A DNA stretch of 64,000 nucleotides from Labia minor (taxonomy: Eukaryota; Arthropoda; Insecta; Dermaptera; Spongiphoridae), in NCBI GenBank assembly GCA_963082975.1, contig OY720349.1:50635962-50699961 (forward strand). The letters run 5' to 3'. Below, in pieces: positions 60,311 to 64,000 of this stretch. The notes beneath the pieces are model-generated. The model saw nothing but the letters and a program-made list of their open reading frames with translations. It did not search any database and was not told the origin of the DNA. Every line of letters starts with the position of its first letter. Positions within the stretch are counted from its first letter, which is position 1. The position numbers and the translations under genes are program-made.

Positions 60311-61212
60311 ATTTGCGAGAATGTGGTAGTATATATACAAAAAGGGGTAGGAGAGGTCATTATAGATGTGGGAATAGGAAGGAGGGGAGTAGAGAAAGGT
60401 TGAGATCTGAGGGAATATATTTTTACAATTTTTATGAAAATAATTCCTAATTTAATTTTTTTTTCATTTACATACTATATTTTGGTGTCTATATATTTTT
60501 AGTTACTAATCATAATTTTAGATATTATAAAATTAATTATATAATATAATACCATTTAAATAAATTGAATTATTTTTTCTATATCGGTTATCATAAAAGA
60601 TAGTAGTATAATGGTCAATAAATTTTGTTTTTAGATTAGAATTTAGGTTTTTTCTTATCAGAATATGTTTATGACTTTTAATTTAGGTATATATAAATAT
60701 ATTGAAAAATAATGTGCTGCCTTTGAGAATGTGAAATTGAGAATGACAACATAACTATTAATAATATAAATATTAAAAAAAAATTTAAAAAAATAACATT
60801 TTTCTCATGGTCTAAAAAGAATAAAATAATTTTTCTATAAGCCTGACAAAGTTTATGGATGAATTGCTTCATATTCAACGAAAAACGTTGGGCGCATTTA
60901 GTTTTATTTGTTTATTTATTTATATGAAACATCAAGTCAAATTTTTTTTGTAATAATAAAAATTTTATTAAACACAGAATCTGACAATTTTTTTTTTTTA
61001 TTATGCAATAAAATTAATAGATTAAGAGCTAAGAAATTAGTCTTTTTATTATTTTTCACTTATATCAAAGTACATATCTAACAAATTTTAAAATAATTTT
61101 TCTTAAATTATTAATCAAATTAAATTATTTAGTTTGTTACTAAAAGTAATTAATCGCTAATTATATTACAATTAATTATAATTCAATTATATTTCTTCCA
61201 TACCTTCTAGGG
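60311..61212. other. AT-rich spacer
   Basis: No gene. The minus-strand frame at 60878-60678 is AT-driven. Confidence 0.5.
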
Positions 61213-61368
61213 CAGTGATTCTCAACCACTGCTAGAAGCTCTTAAACTTTTTTTTCTAAATTTTTTTTCAATTTGGTACTTTTACACTTATCTTTTTCTT
61301 TGTGTGCCGCCAAATTTTTAATCCGTTAAAAGTGTGCCGCGGTAAAAAAAAAGGATTGAGAATCAATG
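61213..61368 (-). mobile_element. Short hAT-type element, same family as 31.05 kb
   Basis: Ends CAGTGATTCTCAACC (left) and the inverse of CATTGATTCTCAATCC (right). The interior, CTTTGTGTGCCGCCAAATTT and CCGTTAAAAGTGTGCCGCGG, is the reverse complement of the end modules of the element at 31053-31949. It shows what that element looked like before the nested insertion. I do not see a clear target duplication here. Confidence 0.65.
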
Positions 61369-61679
61369 TTGTTGAGATCCATTGAAATATCTATAAAAAT
61401 TTTCAAAAGACTAACTCAATTGAAAGTTGATGAAAAAAAAAAATTGAATTTGTCATTAGAACGAACAGACAGACAGACATGAAGTGAAGTTGAGGAAAAC
61501 GTTATAAAAACTTTTTTTCTTATTCTTATTATTAAACTATGATTGAAAAACGAAAAATAATTTTTTATTCTCCAATGATTAATTCAAATTTCAAAGAAAC
61601 TCCATTTATATTACTTAAGATTATAACAAAACAGGTTTTATCTTAATTAATCTATAAAACAAAAACAAATATAACCCAA

Positions 61680-61990
61680 CAAAAGATTGATAAATTGTGC
61701 TAAGTGTTTTAAATGATGGGGGAGTAGCAATTCCTGATTCCATTATCGTGATGCGAAGCCTATTCTATTCGATTGAAAGAATCAACGAGAAACATTTGAT
61801 AGGATTATCCGACTGTTGCTTGTAAGCAATTTCATGTGTAGGCCGATCGAAATTCAATCCGTCAGCGCAACGAGTGAGAAAGAAGAATTCTTGCTTGTCA
61901 CGTAGTTAATCGGCCAGAGAAAATGAAACTACGATAAGTGTTCTCCAATCTCTCTTATCGCAAAATCATTTTCTTGTCTAAATTTAATTC
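61680..61990. promoter_or_regulatory. Candidate conserved non-coding element with GATA sites
   Basis: About 300 bp of high-complexity sequence with ATTATCGTGATGCG, GATAGGATTATCCGAC, CGATAAGTG and CTTATCGC (several GATA/TTATC cores) and GTAGTTAATCGGCC. No coding frame. Confidence 0.28.
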
Positions 61991-62164
61991 CATTCGTTTC
62001 TTTATAGATTAATTGAAACAATTAACCATTTATCAAATCATTATTATATGCTATGCCATGACTATTATATCGTTTTTATCATTTCAAAAATACATGAAGA
62101 ATGTAAATTGGTTATGTTATTACATAATGCTCTCTCTCTCTTTCTTTCTTTCTCTCTTTCTCTC

Positions 62165-62167
<3 letters not shown>

Positions 62168-62207
<40 letters not shown>

Positions 62208-62208
62208 T
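62168..62208. repeat. (TC)n and (TA)n microsatellite
   Basis: A TC-rich run (62130-62166) passes into a TA run of about 38 bp. The two frames here translate it. Confidence 0.95.
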
Positions 62209-62444
62209 TTTCAGTGCCCAATTTCGCCCCATTTTTTATAAAGAACCAAATGGCCAAACGTTTCAAATCTCATCTCATCTCCCAAACGTGAAAATAAACT
62301 TGTTTTTATTATATTATTATATTACTAATGTAGAAAAAATATATCCTACTACTTCCCAACTATTCACATAAAATTTTAAAAATTTCAATTGAATTATTTT
62401 TCACCGATTTGATAAAAACTTAGACCAAGGTCCAAACTATATGT

Positions 62445-62619
62445 CAACGGTGGCCAAACCGTGGCTCTTTTTGAGTTTATTGTGGCTCAATTAAAAAATT
62501 TAAAGTTATCACAATTTAGAATTTAAACCTCCCATAAATAAATTTTTTTCCGATTTGACTCATAAACATTTTCGATTTTTCAATAGGGCTCTAAGTATCA
62601 CGAAGTGTGGCCACCCCTT
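62445..62619. mobile_element. hAT miniature element, 175 bp
   Basis: Left end CAACGGTGGCCAAACC; the right end, inverted, is AAGGGGTGGCCACAC. Subterminal GTGGCTC motifs occur twice near the left end. An exact 8-bp duplication CTATATGT flanks it (62437-62444 and 62620-62627). Confidence 0.82.
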
Positions 62620-62863
62620 CTATATGTAACTTCCAAATTCTCAACATCCCCACTTTTCAACAAACGCAAATAAGTTTTTTAATAATAATTATTCATTTTA
62701 TTAGATCTACGAGTATTAAAATAATTAAATTTAATAATTTTACAATTATCTGGTTTAACTGATGTTTAAAGTGTGAGTGAGAATTATACTAATAAAAATG
62801 TACTTTCGTGTTATATTTAGATTTAGTTTTCTTACTTCTCTGCAATTACCCTTCATTGATGTA

Positions 62864-63480
62864 TTAAGCCTAGTTTACTTAGTTCTTGTCATTAGTTCAG
62901 GGGTGGGCAAATACTTTTAAGCACGGGCCTTTTGAACGCCCGCCGGCCCGTTGAAAATGTTGGCTCTTATTTTGATTTTTCGTTCAATAGGTCTCTAAAA
63001 ATAAATTTTTTTTTATTAGTGTTTTCAAAATATGGTCTTCCGGCCAGGAAGACATTTTGAAAATTTCATTTTGGTCTGCGCTTAACCGTTTGACAGCTAT
63101 CTATCAAAATGCTAATACATTCCAAAACCGATATAGAAAATTTTGGTATAAAATAAATAAAAAATATATATCTACTTAAAACTTTATAACTTCTCCAATT
63201 TTACATCGATTTACATATAACTTTTAACATTTTGTAGATAAAGAATTAATGGAAACAACTGTTGAAGGCAATTAAATGATATACAAGTAGTATGTTATAA
63301 AAAAAAATGGAAAGCCAAATAAAAATTAAAATAAAAAGTTTAACATTTATGTTTTGCTGCGCAAATTCCATGTAACGTAATATCGAAGCGCGACGGCGCT
63401 GCGTAGCAGTCAAACGGTTAAAAGTATTTGCCCACCCCTGAACTAATGACAAGAACTAAGCCCGTATAAACTAGGCTTAA
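62864..63480. mobile_element. hAT-type element with unusually extended inverted flanks
   Basis: Inner termini CAGGGGTGGGCAAATACTTT (left, from 62899) and its inverse (right, ending near 63440) are a standard hAT end. Outside them the inverted symmetry continues for about 35 bp: TTAAGCCTAGTTTA, then CTTAGTTCTTGTCATTAGTT at the left, and the inverse at the right with a short CGTATA-type interruption. There is therefore no direct 8-bp duplication next to the hAT ends. The outermost bases are TTAA on both sides. It could be a fold-back element carrying hAT ends, or a hAT element captured in a larger TTAA-flanked palindrome. A piggyBac-type unit is nested inside. Confidence 0.65.
63086..63417. mobile_element. 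piggyBac-type miniature element nested in the hAT-like element
   Basis: TTAA (63082-63085 and 63418-63421) flanks CCGTTTGACAGCTA at the left and its inverse, TAGCAGTCAAACGG, at the right. At 332 bp it has CCG-starting ends and a TTAA duplication, as piggyBac elements do. It sits 20-25 bp from the right end of the host element. The minus-strand frame inside it has no recognisable domain. Confidence 0.75.
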
Positions 63481-63552
63481 GGAAAAAACTCTACTTTTAG
63501 CTGAGAGGTTCAAATCCCTCTGACTTACACTATTCCATAAATATTCACTTTT

Positions 63553-64000
63553 ATTATCTCGCCAGAGATAGTATTGCGATCACGAAAAATGTGTAAAAAA
63601 GAGATGTTTTTATACGTTTTGAAGGTCCCTGAGTCATTTTTACTAAGTTTGAGAAAAATGTCTGTGTGTGTGTGTGTGTATGTAGACAAGATTACTCAAA
63701 ACCGATTTGAGATAGAATAATGAAATTTGATACACAGGCATTCAAAATTCGTAGTTTTCTATCAACTTTTGAGAAATGTAGATCATTCGGAAGAGAACCA
63801 TTGCCTACCATTTTTTTTTCATTTTTTTCCTCTAAAGTTACTATAAAAATAAAGATATATGTTTGATAGTTTTTCACATGATTAAAAATTGTATAAAACT
63901 ACTATATATAGAATTTCAGCTTGATTCAATCGCTGAAAGTATCGGAATTAATTTTTTAAATTTTTTAACACGTCGACTGCCAATCACGCGCCAGCACGTG
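63553..64000 (+). mobile_element. Rolling-circle-like repeat, family A, copy cut by window edge
   Basis: Starts TTATCTCGCCAGAGATAG and runs through GTATTGCGATCACGAAAA, a (GT)n run (63662-63680), CGATTTGAGATAGAATAATG, GATAGTTTTTCACATG and AGAATTTCAGCTTGATTC to CAATCACGCGCCAGCACGTG. The 3' end is beyond the window. The frame at 63877-63692 is an accident of this repeat. Confidence 0.7.

Overview
This is a window of AT-rich animal nuclear DNA, most probably from an arthropod. The evidence is the very low GC content, the abundant (AT)n microsatellites, one GC-rich homeobox-type first exon ending in a canonical GT splice donor, and a dense mix of eukaryotic DNA transposons (DUF4817/DDE_3, mariner, hAT, piggyBac, rolling-circle-like), a non-LTR retrotransposon relic and Penelope-like repeats. 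There are no operons, CRISPR arrays or prokaryotic features. Most open reading frames here are chance products of AT-rich or microsatellite DNA.

Layout. Positions 1-2.7 kb hold three transposon relics: a DUF4817-type transposase, a hAT deletion derivative and a mariner. From 2.7 to 18.6 kb is gene-free sequence with two copies of a 0.62 kb repeat that I read as Helentron-like, a 3-unit tandem repeat at 9.7 kb, a 1 kb hAT element at 11.4 kb, and a fold-back element at 12.6 kb built from pieces of a DUF4817 transposase. The one confident host gene begins near 18.7-19.0 kb. It is a first coding exon ending at 19581 that carries a TPHGIxDILG motif typical of NKX6/HGTX homeobox proteins. Its homeodomain exon is not visible, so the intron probably runs through much or all of the remaining 44 kb. 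That downstream stretch is AT-rich, with islands of higher-complexity sequence that could be enhancers (23.4, 27.4, 30.3, 48.6, 52.1, 55.8, 60.2 and 61.8 kb).

From 24 to 64 kb the sequence is built largely from nested mobile elements. These are a palindromic Penelope-like repeat with hammerhead-like arms (24.3 kb), three rolling-circle-like repeat families, several hAT elements with exact 8-bp target duplications, two TTAA-flanked piggyBac-type miniature elements, two further mariner relics, a SINE-like unit split by a hAT element (41-42 kb), and the 3' end of a LINE (49.4 kb). At 58.5 kb a GC-rich island holds a possible first exon of a secreted protein on the minus strand. The window ends inside another rolling-circle-like copy.

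All boundaries were read by eye. Family names rest on motifs, terminal repeats and target duplications in the sequence; no database search was run.
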